A stretch of DNA of 33,869 nt from Thermoplasmata archaeon (lineage in GTDB: Archaea; Thermoplasmatota; Thermoplasmata; Sysuiplasmatales; Sysuiplasmataceae), in assembly GCA_021811925.1 (NCBI GenBank), contig JAKAPY010000003.1:1-33869 (forward strand), written 5' to 3'. The notes under the pieces were generated by a model, which saw only the letters and a program-made list of their open reading frames with translations, ran no database searches and had not been told where the DNA came from. This document shows positions 7,246-14,739 of the stretch, one piece after another (the stretch's first letter is position 1; every line of letters starts with the position of its first letter). A program made the position numbers and the translations under genes.

Positions 7246-8268
7246 TTACTGCTCGGCGAGTATCTGGTCAAACCTGAATGAAGAGAAAGGCTTCAGGCCC
7301 ACGGCAATCTCTGCCTCTATCGGTGTGAGCAGAGGTTTCGTGTATCTGTGATAGTCGTCTATTGCAATCCGTGGACATGCTGTTGAGACGAATGCATCGA
7401 ACGAGTAGTTTGATATCAGTTCAGGGGACACAACGTTTGTGTGGACGAGAGTGGCGCTCCTGTTCGCCTGCTTTATCTCCGCCACAAGCCTGTCCGCGAG
7501 CATTTTACGCCTCTGGCCCAGCTTCGAGTTGAGAAGGACACCGAAAGATCTTGCGCTCATCGCCCTTTCAATCGAGACAAGACGCTGTTTCATTATCCTG
7601 TCCCTCAGGGAATCAAGTGTTCTCACTGTCATTTCGGAGGGGTTCGCTGCAACTAGCTTCCTGTCGCTGAGCATTGCAAGCCCGATTGGATGGAAATCCC
7701 CTTCGCCAATGTAGAGGAATGTGTCAACTTCCTTTTCAATCCAGAGGGCTGAGGTGTAATCGCAGCCGAGGAGTTGTGCATAATTCCCGAGCCTGATGTC
7801 GCCCCTGGAAGTCAGTGCCTCGAATCCTTTTACCCTGAGGAAAGAAACAATTCTGTCAAGAAAGTGAACATGCTGCGCTGTCGTCACCACCCCAACACGG
7901 CCCGAAAGATAGGGCAGCGCCATCTCCACCACGGGCAGCGGATCCAGATCGAGGTACAGATTCGCAAAATGCATCTTCGGAATGGCGCCTATGCTCGGCA
8001 TTTCCGTGTGGCCGAACTGCACAACGAGATCCACATGGCCGAACAGGTGAGTAGGCACGTCGCAAGCACCGAAGCATGGTTCCGAATCCACCGCAACTTC
8101 TGCTCCCGTGGCAAGTGATACATTGTGAGCTATCTCGGAAGCGAATATCCTCAGACCCTCCGGTAGCTGGATTGCAATTTTCCTCGCCTTTCTTCGATTT
8201 GCAGAAAGCGTTATGGCATCAAAGTCGACGAGGAACCTAGAACCTTGCACTACTGGCTGGAGAACCAT
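7246..8268 (-). CDS. dph2: Diphthamide biosynthesis enzyme Dph2
   Basis: 340 residues, the usual archaeal Dph2 length. The three cluster cysteines are visible: Cys65 in PCFGACD, Cys169 in LGCDY and Cys298 in TACPRIAIDD. Dph2 is an unconventional [4Fe-4S] SAM enzyme. It transfers 3-amino-3-carboxypropyl to the target histidine of elongation factor 2, the first step of diphthamide synthesis. The ATG at 8268 has a short leader after a TATA-like element at about 8298-8308 and the sequence CAGGTAG. It follows the methyltransferase fusion gene on the same strand by 64 bases. It is convergent with queE. Confidence 0.92.
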   Translation of the reverse strand: MVLQPVVQGSRFLVDFDAITLSANRRKARKIAIQLPEGLRIFASEIAHNVSLATGAEVAVDSEPCFGACDVPTHLFGHVDLVVQFGHTEMPSIGAIPKMHFANLYLDLDPLPVVEMALPYLSGRVGVVTTAQHVHFLDRIVSFLRVKGFEALTSRGDIRLGNYAQLLGCDYTSALWIEKEVDTFLYIGEGDFHPIGLAMLSDRKLVAANPSEMTVRTLDSLRDRIMKQRLVSIERAMSARSFGVLLNSKLGQRRKMLADRLVAEIKQANRSATLVHTNVVSPELISNYSFDAFVSTACPRIAIDDYHRYTKPLLTPIEAEIAVGLKPFSSFRFDQILAEQ

Positions 8269-8297
8269 CTGCTACCTGCCGTTTTCAACAGAACCGC

Positions 8298-8308
8298 GTA
8301 ATTAAGTC
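8298..8308 (-). promoter_or_regulatory. Possible TATA element of dph2
   Basis: The minus strand reads about ACTTAATTACG some 30-40 bases upstream of the dph2 ATG, consistent with a leader of about ten bases. Confidence 0.35.
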
Positions 8309-8332
8309 TTTGCAGTTCTGCATCCGGGACGG

Positions 8333-9619
8333 CTACTGGACTCCATGTGACATCGATTCTCTCCGCATCGAAAGGAGGAAGTGATCGCCAAGGCTGTGGA
8401 ATGGCCACCTGGTTGAGAACTTGAAGTCGACCATCTTCAGGATGTCAAAACGCCTTGAAAGCTTGGTCATATAGCCATCCATGTCCGAAGGAGGAAGAAT
8501 TACAGGAACACCAATGACCCGCTCCGTCCTGAAATACGGCGAAAATATCCTTGAGAAGCCGGGGACACTGTATGAGAATACATCCACGCAGAATCTGGAA
8601 TTGCCTTCCATTATCGGGTTTCGAAGACGTCTCAGTGCCCTGGCCGGCCTGAATGAGAGGGAATACGCAAGACTCTCAGACATGCAGTACTTGTTGAAGA
8701 CCCCGGCGACAAGCATGCCTTCATCATTCAGCAGAGAATGTATCGCCTCTGGGATTCCATCAAGACTCTGTTCACAGTTCAGGGCGCCGTATGTCGAGTA
8801 GCAGCCATCGAACAATCCGGTGCGGTTGTCCTCGCTGAGTGAGCGCAATTCGCTTGCCCTCAGTTTGACTGTAGAGAGCTTCTCGCCGAGCCCTTCCGAT
8901 TTCGCCTTCTGCTTCACTATCTCGAGCATCGATGAAGAGATGTCCACAGCTGTGATCTCGTGGCCATCGCGCAGCATTGGAATTGTCTCCATGCCCGAAC
9001 CGCATCCTATTTCGAGCAGCCTTGATTTCTTCCTGAAGGTCTGCCTCATCAGCCAGAGGGATCTTTCCCTGAGAAGCATGTTGATGCTGTTCCCGGTTAT
9101 GTGCCTGTCGTAATCCCATGATACAGAATCGAATTCCGATTCAAGCCATTTGTAGTAGTTGCCGCCAGCGCTTGCTGGAGATTCCTGCCTGCTGTCCACC
9201 CTGATAAGCCTGCCTGGTGAAGGAAACCATTTTTCAAAATCAGCCTTGCCGTACTTCGTCCTGAACCCTTCTATTGCGGCTTCCCTTGAAACCTTGTCAG
9301 TCTCAAGGACGGCCTTGAATATTCCATGTGCATCCCCTTTCCTGATATCGGCCACTCCATTCCTGAGTACGAAAGTGCACCATCGGGCATCATTGCCGGA
9401 AGCGAGGAGGTATATTGCCTCAGGGCGCTCAATGAATGAAAGCGGGACCCATCCGGTTGACGACCTTACCTCGAGAAAATCTCCGCTTGCTTGAGTGGGC
9501 GCATGCATTCTCATGCCTTGACAGCGAAGGAAGGCGGCACTATTAATCTCTGCTTCAGTGCATGATGCCCGTACCTCCAGAAGCGGTGAAGGCTTCGGGC
9601 AACAGAGATAAATCCCCAT
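8333..9619 (-). CDS. Fusion of a DUF385/Ddn-like barrel domain and a SAM-dependent methyltransferase
   Basis: 428 residues. The N-terminal part (about 45-142) resembles F420-dependent nitroreductase/DUF385 split barrels: a substrate-strand start FLEVRSSTGWVPLSF, the central YLLASGNDARWCTFVLRN, and the closing FPSPGRLIRVD. The C-terminal part is a class I methyltransferase with LLEIGCGSG at 201-209, AVDISSSMLEIVKQ as motif II, and GCYSTYGALNC further on. Its substrate is not evident. The frame starts at ATG 9619, but ATG 9514 is possible and fits a TATA box at 9629-9637 better. The gene precedes dph2, so a tie to diphthamide methylation can be imagined, but the usual DphB sequence is different. 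The methyltransferase is well supported; the barrel is a profile-level impression. Confidence 0.8.
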   Translation of the reverse strand: MGIYLCCPKPSPLLEVRASCTEAEINSAAFLRCQGMRMHAPTQASGDFLEVRSSTGWVPLSFIERPEAIYLLASGNDARWCTFVLRNGVADIRKGDAHGIFKAVLETDKVSREAAIEGFRTKYGKADFEKWFPSPGRLIRVDSRQESPASAGGNYYKWLESEFDSVSWDYDRHITGNSINMLLRERSLWLMRQTFRKKSRLLEIGCGSGMETIPMLRDGHEITAVDISSSMLEIVKQKAKSEGLGEKLSTVKLRASELRSLSEDNRTGLFDGCYSTYGALNCEQSLDGIPEAIHSLLNDEGMLVAGVFNKYCMSESLAYSLSFRPARALRRLRNPIMEGNSRFCVDVFSYSVPGFSRIFSPYFRTERVIGVPVILPPSDMDGYMTKLSRRFDILKMVDFKFSTRWPFHSLGDHFLLSMRRESMSHGVQ

Positions 9620-9628
9620 ATGCGGTTT

Positions 9629-9637
9629 GGATTTAAA
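9629..9637. promoter_or_regulatory. TATA box between two divergent genes
   Basis: GATTTAAAG contains the self-complementary TTTAAA and could serve either direction. On the plus strand it predicts a start near 9660, just before ATG 9670. On the minus strand it predicts a start near 9607, downstream of the listed ATG 9619. Confidence 0.45.
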
Positions 9638-9669
9638 GGGTGAGTCAGTCTGTGAGCAGGGATAAAATT

Positions 9670-10434
9670 ATGAAAGCGCGCAATGCCGAGCTTACGGACG
9701 TTGTGGTGAGAACATACAATTCTGATGAGTATCTTGAAGACTGTCTGGTCTCAATACTCAGGTTTGTGCCTGTCAACAGGTTGATTGTGGTGGACAGGCA
9801 CAGCGGCGACAGGACCGTTGAAATAGCGGCGGCACACAATGCCGAGGTTATCTTCGACGAAGGCGACCTCGCTTCAGCCACGTCAATCGGTATTTCTTCC
9901 GCCAGGACAAGGCTCATCCTGTTCGTTGACAGCGACGTTGTCATAGAAAGGGAAAATTTCTTCGAGAACGCTCTGAACCTTCTGGGTGAGAAAGGCACCG
10001 GGGCTGTCGTCGGCGTGGCAGTCGGGCACAGGTTTCTCTATGGACTCCCTTTAGGATTGACTCTCTTCAGAAGGGAGACTGTATCTGGTATCGTCTTTCC
10101 TGCCGGGCTTCAGGGAAGGGAGACATACTTCATCCAGCAGGAGCTCAGGAAAAGTGGACTGGCGGTCAGGTATGTTCTGGATGCAATGAAACATTACGGT
10201 GCATACCGGAGCCAGCCGAACTGGCCTGAATGGCAGGGCTCACAGGTCCGTATTGCGACGGGGGGAAGCGTTACAGAGCTCATGCGTTCATTCATTGTTG
10301 TCCTCCTCATGCATATGAACTCTGGGAAGGCGAAGAACGTCCTTTACACTCCAATATTCTGCACGAAACTGGTGAGGGGATACATTTCTCCAGACAGGTG
10401 GGGCAGGATGGACAGGAAGAAGGCCGCACACTGA
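9670..10434 (+). CDS. Family 2 (GT-A) glycosyltransferase
   Basis: 254 residues. The N-terminus has the GT2 pattern: VVVRTYNSDEYLEDCLVSIL, then IVVDRHSGDRTVEIA and the metal/nucleotide-sugar motif FVDSDVVIE. A C-terminal segment from about 200 is moderately hydrophobic (MRSFIVVLLMHM), but there is no strong multi-helix anchor. It probably transfers a sugar from a nucleotide donor to a lipid, protein or glycan at the cytoplasmic face of the membrane. The acceptor is unknown. ATG 9670 is preferred because the TATA at 9629-9637 points to a start just upstream; a GTG at 9640 would extend the protein by ten residues. Confidence 0.85.
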   Translation: MKARNAELTDVVVRTYNSDEYLEDCLVSILRFVPVNRLIVVDRHSGDRTVEIAAAHNAEVIFDEGDLASATSIGISSARTRLILFVDSDVVIERENFFENALNLLGEKGTGAVVGVAVGHRFLYGLPLGLTLFRRETVSGIVFPAGLQGRETYFIQQELRKSGLAVRYVLDAMKHYGAYRSQPNWPEWQGSQVRIATGGSVTELMRSFIVVLLMHMNSGKAKNVLYTPIFCTKLVRGYISPDRWGRMDRKKAAH

Positions 10435-10514
10435 ATGCCTGCAGCGTCATGCAGGTCCAGGCGGCGAGGCTGGCATTCTTCGGGAATACAGGATAATTTT
10501 CAACAAGTGTTAAT

Positions 10515-10534
10515 AGCCGAAATGGGATTCGGCT
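10515..10534. repeat. Perfect 7-bp inverted repeat (hairpin)
   Basis: AGCCGAA and TTCGGCT are separated by a six-base loop. The repeat lies between the glycosyltransferase stop and the small ORF at 10566. It may be a leader or 3'-end hairpin; no T-tract follows, so it is not a classic terminator. Confidence 0.45.
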
Positions 10535-10565
10535 TCCTCGCCGGGTCGTCCGGGAGATTGCCGAA

Positions 10566-10778
10566 TTGAAATTATACTCCGAGTACTTTCCGATCAAATA
10601 TCTATTCTCAAATGAAGGAGTCTGCCTGGGACTTGATACAAAGAAATGTTCCTACCTCTTCCTTGCCTCAAAGAGAGGAATGATGTTCAGGAGGCGGCCC
10701 GTCGGGGACAAGGTGGTGGAAAACCTGAACTACAACATAATATCCATCGAGGATGCCATCAGAAAGGGAGGAGCCTGA
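10566..10778 (+). CDS. Small protein of unknown function upstream of priS
   Basis: 70 residues from a TTG start. The sequence looks protein-like, with aromatic and charged residues in a regular pattern (SEYFPIKYLF, KKCSYLFLASKRG, FRRRPVGDKVVENL) and no transmembrane segment. GGGAG about ten bases upstream can serve as ribosome site. No family is recognised. It lies in the same direction as priS, which follows after about 145 bases. It could be a small replication-associated or unrelated protein. Codon use resembles the neighbouring genes, but the short length leaves doubt. Confidence 0.5.
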   Translation: MKLYSEYFPIKYLFSNEGVCLGLDTKKCSYLFLASKRGMMFRRRPVGDKVVENLNYNIISIEDAIRKGGA

Positions 10779-10850
10779 GCGCGGACGACAGGGCCTGATG
10801 CAACAGACACAGCAGCATCCATATCTCAGGCAGTAGTTTTCCGTGCACTT

Positions 10851-10881
10851 TGCCAATGGAATGGCATTTTCGGAAATGCCA
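10851..10881 (+). promoter_or_regulatory. Three-part inverted repeat in the priS leader
   Basis: TGCCA (10851-10855), TGGCA (10862-10866) and TGCCA (10877-10881) can pair in two exclusive ways. The second is an 8-bp hairpin, TGGCATTT with AAATGCCA and a four-base loop. If priS starts at 10924, this is leader sequence. Confidence 0.4.
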
Positions 10882-10923
10882 CGAAACATGTTAAACAGGA
10901 TGCGTGAATCCCTTAAAGTGCAA

Positions 10924-12141
10924 ATGAACGATGGAGTCAAGGCAAAAACGCCGCCCGAATTGACATTCGCGGCACATCAGTTTTCGAAGTACTACTCGGT
11001 GCATCGCCTGCAGGAGGTCCCGGGACTCAAGCAGAGGGAATTCGGATTCATGTTCTTTGACAAGGGATTTGTGCACAGACATATTGGCTTCCAGAACACG
11101 GATGAACTGAGAAGATACCTGGTGGAGAGGAGCCCTGCCCATGCATACTACTCGACCGCCTACTATGAACGGCCGGATGCCAAAACTATGGCCGAAAAAG
11201 GATGGATGGGGGCGGATCTCATATTTGACCTTGACGCTGACCATGTCCGTGGATCTGAGAAGCTGCCGTACGAGCAGATGCTGGCAAGGGTCAAGGCAGT
11301 GCTGATAAAGCTGTATGACGAGTTTGTGTGCTCGGATCTGGGCTTCGGGGAAAGTGATACCGAGATAGTTTTCTCGGGGGGGCGGGGGTACCATATTCAC
11401 GCTTATGGCGAGGATGTGAAGAAGCTGGGGAGCCATGAGAGAAGGGAGATAGTCGATTATGTCACTGCCGTGGAGCTGGACCTGGATATACTCCTGTCGT
11501 CAAAGGCAATCGAGACAGAAAGGAACAGGAAACAGCTGAAAAGCACCAGGCTTCCTGCCCTCTCGGAAGGGGGCTGGTATGGAAAAACAAGAAAAGCGCT
11601 TAACATGCTTCTTGAACAGCTCCTCTCGCTACCGGAGGAAGGGGCCATCGAACTGCTTGTTTCGGCTGGCATAAAGAAAAATCAGGCTGCCCGGATTTAT
11701 CGCCAGGTCCAGGACAGGGGAGCAAGGGAAAGAATGCTCAGTGAGAACATACTCGATGCTCTTACTGACAGGGACGATGACCTGAAGCAATTCAAATCAG
11801 TGCTGCAGTCAAAAGCGGTTGAATGGCTTGGTGGCCAGACGGATGAGCCCGTCACAAGCGACACACACAGACTGATCAGATTGCCAGGTAGCCTCCACGG
11901 AAAGACTGCGCTCAAAGTAGTCTCACTGACAAGAGACCAGTTGGCAACTTTTGACCCACTGAGAGATGCCGTTCCAGATTTCGGAGAAGAGACCGTCTTG
12001 GTCCACTCTGCCAGGGAATTCGTTGCGGAACCCCTTGGAGGGCATGCATTGGCAATAAGGGAAGGGCTGAATGAAATACCTCTACCACTTGGCCTTTTCC
12101 TTATTCTGAGAAGGCAGGTTACACTCGCGCCGAAGCGGTGA
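10924..12141 (+). CDS. priS: DNA primase small catalytic subunit PriS
   Basis: 405 residues from ATG 10924. The archaeo-eukaryotic primase signature is clear: REFGFMFFD and YSTAYYERP at the N-terminus, the metal-binding LIFDLDADH, then FSGGRGYHIH, and DTHRLIRLPGSLHGKTALKV near the C-terminus. PriS makes RNA/DNA primers at replication forks with PriL. The open frame reaches back to a GTG at 10843, but known archaeal PriS proteins begin about 10-25 residues before the conserved F/YY segment. That fits 10924 and leaves the inverted repeats upstream untranslated. priL is not adjacent. Confidence 0.93.
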   Translation: MNDGVKAKTPPELTFAAHQFSKYYSVHRLQEVPGLKQREFGFMFFDKGFVHRHIGFQNTDELRRYLVERSPAHAYYSTAYYERPDAKTMAEKGWMGADLIFDLDADHVRGSEKLPYEQMLARVKAVLIKLYDEFVCSDLGFGESDTEIVFSGGRGYHIHAYGEDVKKLGSHERREIVDYVTAVELDLDILLSSKAIETERNRKQLKSTRLPALSEGGWYGKTRKALNMLLEQLLSLPEEGAIELLVSAGIKKNQAARIYRQVQDRGARERMLSENILDALTDRDDDLKQFKSVLQSKAVEWLGGQTDEPVTSDTHRLIRLPGSLHGKTALKVVSLTRDQLATFDPLRDAVPDFGEETVLVHSAREFVAEPLGGHALAIREGLNEIPLPLGLFLILRRQVTLAPKR

Positions 12142-12186
12142 AGGCGATGGTCGCCCGGATTTTCCTGTGATAATTGACTGAAAATG

Positions 12187-12197
12187 TATTTAAAAAG
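12187..12197 (+). promoter_or_regulatory. TATA box for the membrane protein at 12224
   Basis: TATTTAAAAAG is centred about 31 bases before ATG 12224, implying a very short or absent leader. Confidence 0.55.
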
Positions 12198-12223
12198 CTG
12201 CCCATGATTACAGACGGCATCAA

Positions 12224-13051
12224 ATGAAAGCGATGGAGCTAGAGCACGATCCGCGTCTGGCGAGGATACTGATGACCAGGCGCATGCTTTTCAGCATACA
12301 AGGGGCATTCATAGGGCTGTTCACTTTCTATATACTGATATTGAACGGCCTGCTCCTTGCACCTCTGTTCGTGCCGCTGTATAATGCTGTGCTCCTTGGG
12401 GCCCTTGTTCTCCTCATCGTTTCTGTGGAAAGGATATTCTTCTTCAGGCTGTGCATTGTCTACGGCAAGAGGGACTCGGCCAAATTCCTGATTTCCAGGA
12501 AGAGATTCAGGAGTTCCCTTGTAGTGATCGCAATTGCAGTGCTAATATCTGCAGGCCTTGTGGTTCTTACATTTACTCCACTGCTGAACCAGTCGGGAAG
12601 CGAAAGCGGCCAGATAGGCACAATCGCGTTCCAGAGCAACAACATATTCGCCCTGAACACCGTCGGGACGGTGACGCTGACAAACCTTGGAATAAACAAC
12701 CTGACATTCTTCATAGTGAGCGCGAACGACTACTATGCGACGGGGGCGTCGGCGCAGCATGCGAATGAAAGCGCGCTGTTGCAGCTCAGCCTGAACCAGG
12801 GCAACGATTTCGTCTCGCCGGGCGGAAGCACGACGGTATCCATTCTGACCAACCTGAACACCCAGTACTTCATTGTGATTTTCCCTTCAGCAGGATCGGT
12901 GAATGTGAATTTCGTCCTGGGCATGAAATCTATGCCTTCGCTGTTCTATGCCATGCTAATGACTTTTGCCGCAATACCGGTATCTGGCTACCTTGCAGGC
13001 TATGCCAGGATACAGATGAAGGTTTTGAGACCGGCTACGATATTTGCCTGA
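12224..13051 (+). CDS. Membrane protein with an extracellular beta-rich domain, function unknown
   Basis: 275 residues. Hydrophobic helices are at about 22-45, 48-72 and 100-118, and a last one at about 238-258. Between the third and fourth lies an Asn/Ser/Thr-rich segment of about 110 residues (TVGTVTLTNLGINNLTFFIV, NESALL, SPGGSTTVSIL) that looks like a beta sandwich facing outward. A basic cytoplasmic loop (ISRKRFRSS) supports that topology. No family is recognised. A strong TATA box and lack of close neighbours suggest its own transcription unit. Similarity in style to the secreted protein at 3572 suggests a cell-surface role, which is only an impression. Confidence 0.8.
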   Translation: MKAMELEHDPRLARILMTRRMLFSIQGAFIGLFTFYILILNGLLLAPLFVPLYNAVLLGALVLLIVSVERIFFFRLCIVYGKRDSAKFLISRKRFRSSLVVIAIAVLISAGLVVLTFTPLLNQSGSESGQIGTIAFQSNNIFALNTVGTVTLTNLGINNLTFFIVSANDYYATGASAQHANESALLQLSLNQGNDFVSPGGSTTVSILTNLNTQYFIVIFPSAGSVNVNFVLGMKSMPSLFYAMLMTFAAIPVSGYLAGYARIQMKVLRPATIFA

Positions 13052-13092
13052 GATGCCTTATCACGCCGGGCCGGTCCCTTGAACGAGAAAAT

Positions 13093-13104
13093 GTTTAATT
13101 ACAC
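13093..13104 (+). promoter_or_regulatory. TATA box of the rpl18a-pfdA-ftsY operon
   Basis: GTTTAATTACAC lies about 40 bases before ATG 13139, leaving a short leader that contains AAGGTGATT. Confidence 0.5.
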
Positions 13105-13138
13105 AAGCGGTTAGTGAGAGGAAGACAAGGTGATTGCG

Positions 13139-13372
13139 ATGAAGGCATTCGAAGTGAAGGGGACATTCAAGGCTACCGAACGTGCTTGGCAGTCGTTTAC
13201 GCTTCAGGTGGCGTCCGAGGACGGGTCAGGAGCAGAAGAAAAAGTGAAGACATTGCTTGGCAGCAGGCACAGGACACCAAGGCGTTCGATCAAGATAGAA
13301 AACATCAGGGAGATAACGGGAAAGGAGATAACCGACCCTGTTGTGAGGCACCAGGCAGGTGCTAAAACTTGA
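13139..13372 (+). CDS. rpl18a: Ribosomal protein L18a/LX (eL20 family)
   Basis: 77 residues, the normal size for archaeal LX. It begins MKAFEVKGTFK and contains the family segment LGSRHRTPRRSIKIENI. It is a large ribosomal subunit protein. I chose ATG 13139 because GGTGA lies seven bases upstream; the earlier GTG at 13130 is part of that ribosome site. The order LX, prefoldin alpha, ftsY is conserved in many euryarchaea and supports the identification. Its stop overlaps the TTG start of the prefoldin gene. Confidence 0.93.
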   Translation: MKAFEVKGTFKATERAWQSFTLQVASEDGSGAEEKVKTLLGSRHRTPRRSIKIENIREITGKEITDPVVRHQAGAKT

Positions 13373-13794
13373 ATGAAGAGGAGCTCAGGCAGACGCTTGG
13401 GGTCATGGACAGCCTGAAGGAGCAGGTGGAGGCACTATCAGAGCAGTTGCAGCTCATTCAGGACTCGGTGACGGATTTTTCAAGGGCGAAGGAGACTGCC
13501 AAAACATACACGACGACGGACAGTGACACAGAAATGCTCGTGTCCGTTGGAGGCGGGGTGTACCTGCCTGCAAAGATATTGAACAGCGGCAAGGGGCTCC
13601 TTTACACCGCATCGGGCTATACTTTCGAAGAGCCCATTCCAAAGATCATTGAGATTGTAGATGGAAGGATCAAGGAACTCGTGGATGCCTCACAGAAGGT
13701 GTACCAGAGGATGACGGAAATGCAGAACCAGCTCAGTTCGCTTCAGGCAATGGTGGAAGAGGAAGCAAGGAAGGAGCAGGGCCGAGTAGGTTGA
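13369..13794 (+). CDS. pfdA: Prefoldin alpha subunit
   Basis: 141 residues. N- and C-terminal coiled coils (about 1-45 and 95-140) flank the beta-hairpin region with MLVSVGGGVYLPAKI, the hallmark of the alpha class of prefoldin. Two alpha and four beta subunits form the jellyfish-shaped chaperone that hands unfolded proteins to the thermosome. The start is TTG, overlapping the LX stop. It lies between rpl18a and ftsY in a conserved translation and targeting operon. No prefoldin beta gene is in the window. Confidence 0.93.
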   Translation: MNEEELRQTLGVMDSLKEQVEALSEQLQLIQDSVTDFSRAKETAKTYTTTDSDTEMLVSVGGGVYLPAKILNSGKGLLYTASGYTFEEPIPKIIEIVDGRIKELVDASQKVYQRMTEMQNQLSSLQAMVEEEARKEQGRVG

Positions 13795-13800
13795 GCAGAG

Positions 13801-14733
13801 ATGTTCACAGCCCTGAAGAAGAGACTCGGGCTCCTGAAGAATAGCGACGTCGAAGAGCTCATGGACAGCGGGCTGGGCGATCAGGGGAAGAAGATCAAGG
13901 AGGACAGCCTGCAGGACATATGCTGGGAGCTTGAAATGGCTCTCCTGGAATCGGACGTGGCTGAACCGGTTGCGGAGCAGATCATAGCCGAGTTGAAGGA
14001 CAACCTTTCCGGCAAGCGCCTGGCAAAAGGGTTTGATCTTGAGACGGCGATCGAGGGCTCGCTAAGGGACTCGGTAAGGGCCATCCTTTCCACCAATGCA
14101 GTTGATTTTTACAAAGCCGTATCCGGTGTTCCGAAGCCGGTGATCATCATGTTTGTGGGCATCAACGGGACGGGCAAGACAACCGCAATTGCAAAACTCT
14201 CCTCAATGCTCAAGGAGAAAGGAAATACGGTGATAATAGCCGCGGGGGACACGTTCAGGGCGGGTGCAATCGAGCAGCTCAAAGTCCACGGGGAAGCTCT
14301 TGACATCAGGGTTGTCTCGCACGAGCACGGGGGCGACGCGGCGGCAGTCGCGTTTGATGCCATTGACCATGCGCGGGCGAGGCACAGGGATTTCGTCCTG
14401 ATCGACACCGCGGGCCGCATGCAGACAAACAGCAATCTCATGGACGAGATGAAGAAAATAAAAAGGGTCGCAAATCCGCACTTTGTTGTTTTCGTGGGCG
14501 ACTCGCTCGCCGGCAATGACATGGTCGAACAGGCGAAGGCATTCGATGCGGCAGTCGGCATAGACATGGTCATACTGACAAAGATAGATGCTGACGCAAA
14601 AGGGGGCAGCGCACTGTCCATAGCGAAGACCGTCGGCAAGCCGATTGTGTTTCTCGGCACAGGGCAGAAGTACGGCGACCTGATGAAATTCGATGCGGAG
14701 TGGATGGCTGAAAGGCTTGTCTCGGCCTCCTGA
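13801..14733 (+). CDS. ftsY: Signal recognition particle receptor FtsY
   Basis: 310 residues. An N-domain helical bundle (about 1-105) is followed by the SRP GTPase G-domain: G1 GINGTGKTT, the insertion-box DTFRAGAIEQL, G3 DTAGRMQ, G4 TKIDADAKGG, and the closing GTGQKYGDLMKFD. It docks the SRP-ribosome complex at the membrane through reciprocal GTP hydrolysis. The acidic N-terminal extension found in many bacteria is absent, as is usual in archaea. It is the last gene of the rpl18a operon and is convergent with the M20 peptidase, six bases away. Confidence 0.96.
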   Translation: MFTALKKRLGLLKNSDVEELMDSGLGDQGKKIKEDSLQDICWELEMALLESDVAEPVAEQIIAELKDNLSGKRLAKGFDLETAIEGSLRDSVRAILSTNAVDFYKAVSGVPKPVIIMFVGINGTGKTTAIAKLSSMLKEKGNTVIIAAGDTFRAGAIEQLKVHGEALDIRVVSHEHGGDAAAVAFDAIDHARARHRDFVLIDTAGRMQTNSNLMDEMKKIKRVANPHFVVFVGDSLAGNDMVEQAKAFDAAVGIDMVILTKIDADAKGGSALSIAKTVGKPIVFLGTGQKYGDLMKFDAEWMAERLVSAS

Positions 14734-14739
14734 GATATC

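Noticed and set aside
10843..10923. Extended N-terminus of PriS from GTG 10843
   Set aside because: It would place hairpin sequence in the protein and give a longer start than archaeal PriS proteins normally have.
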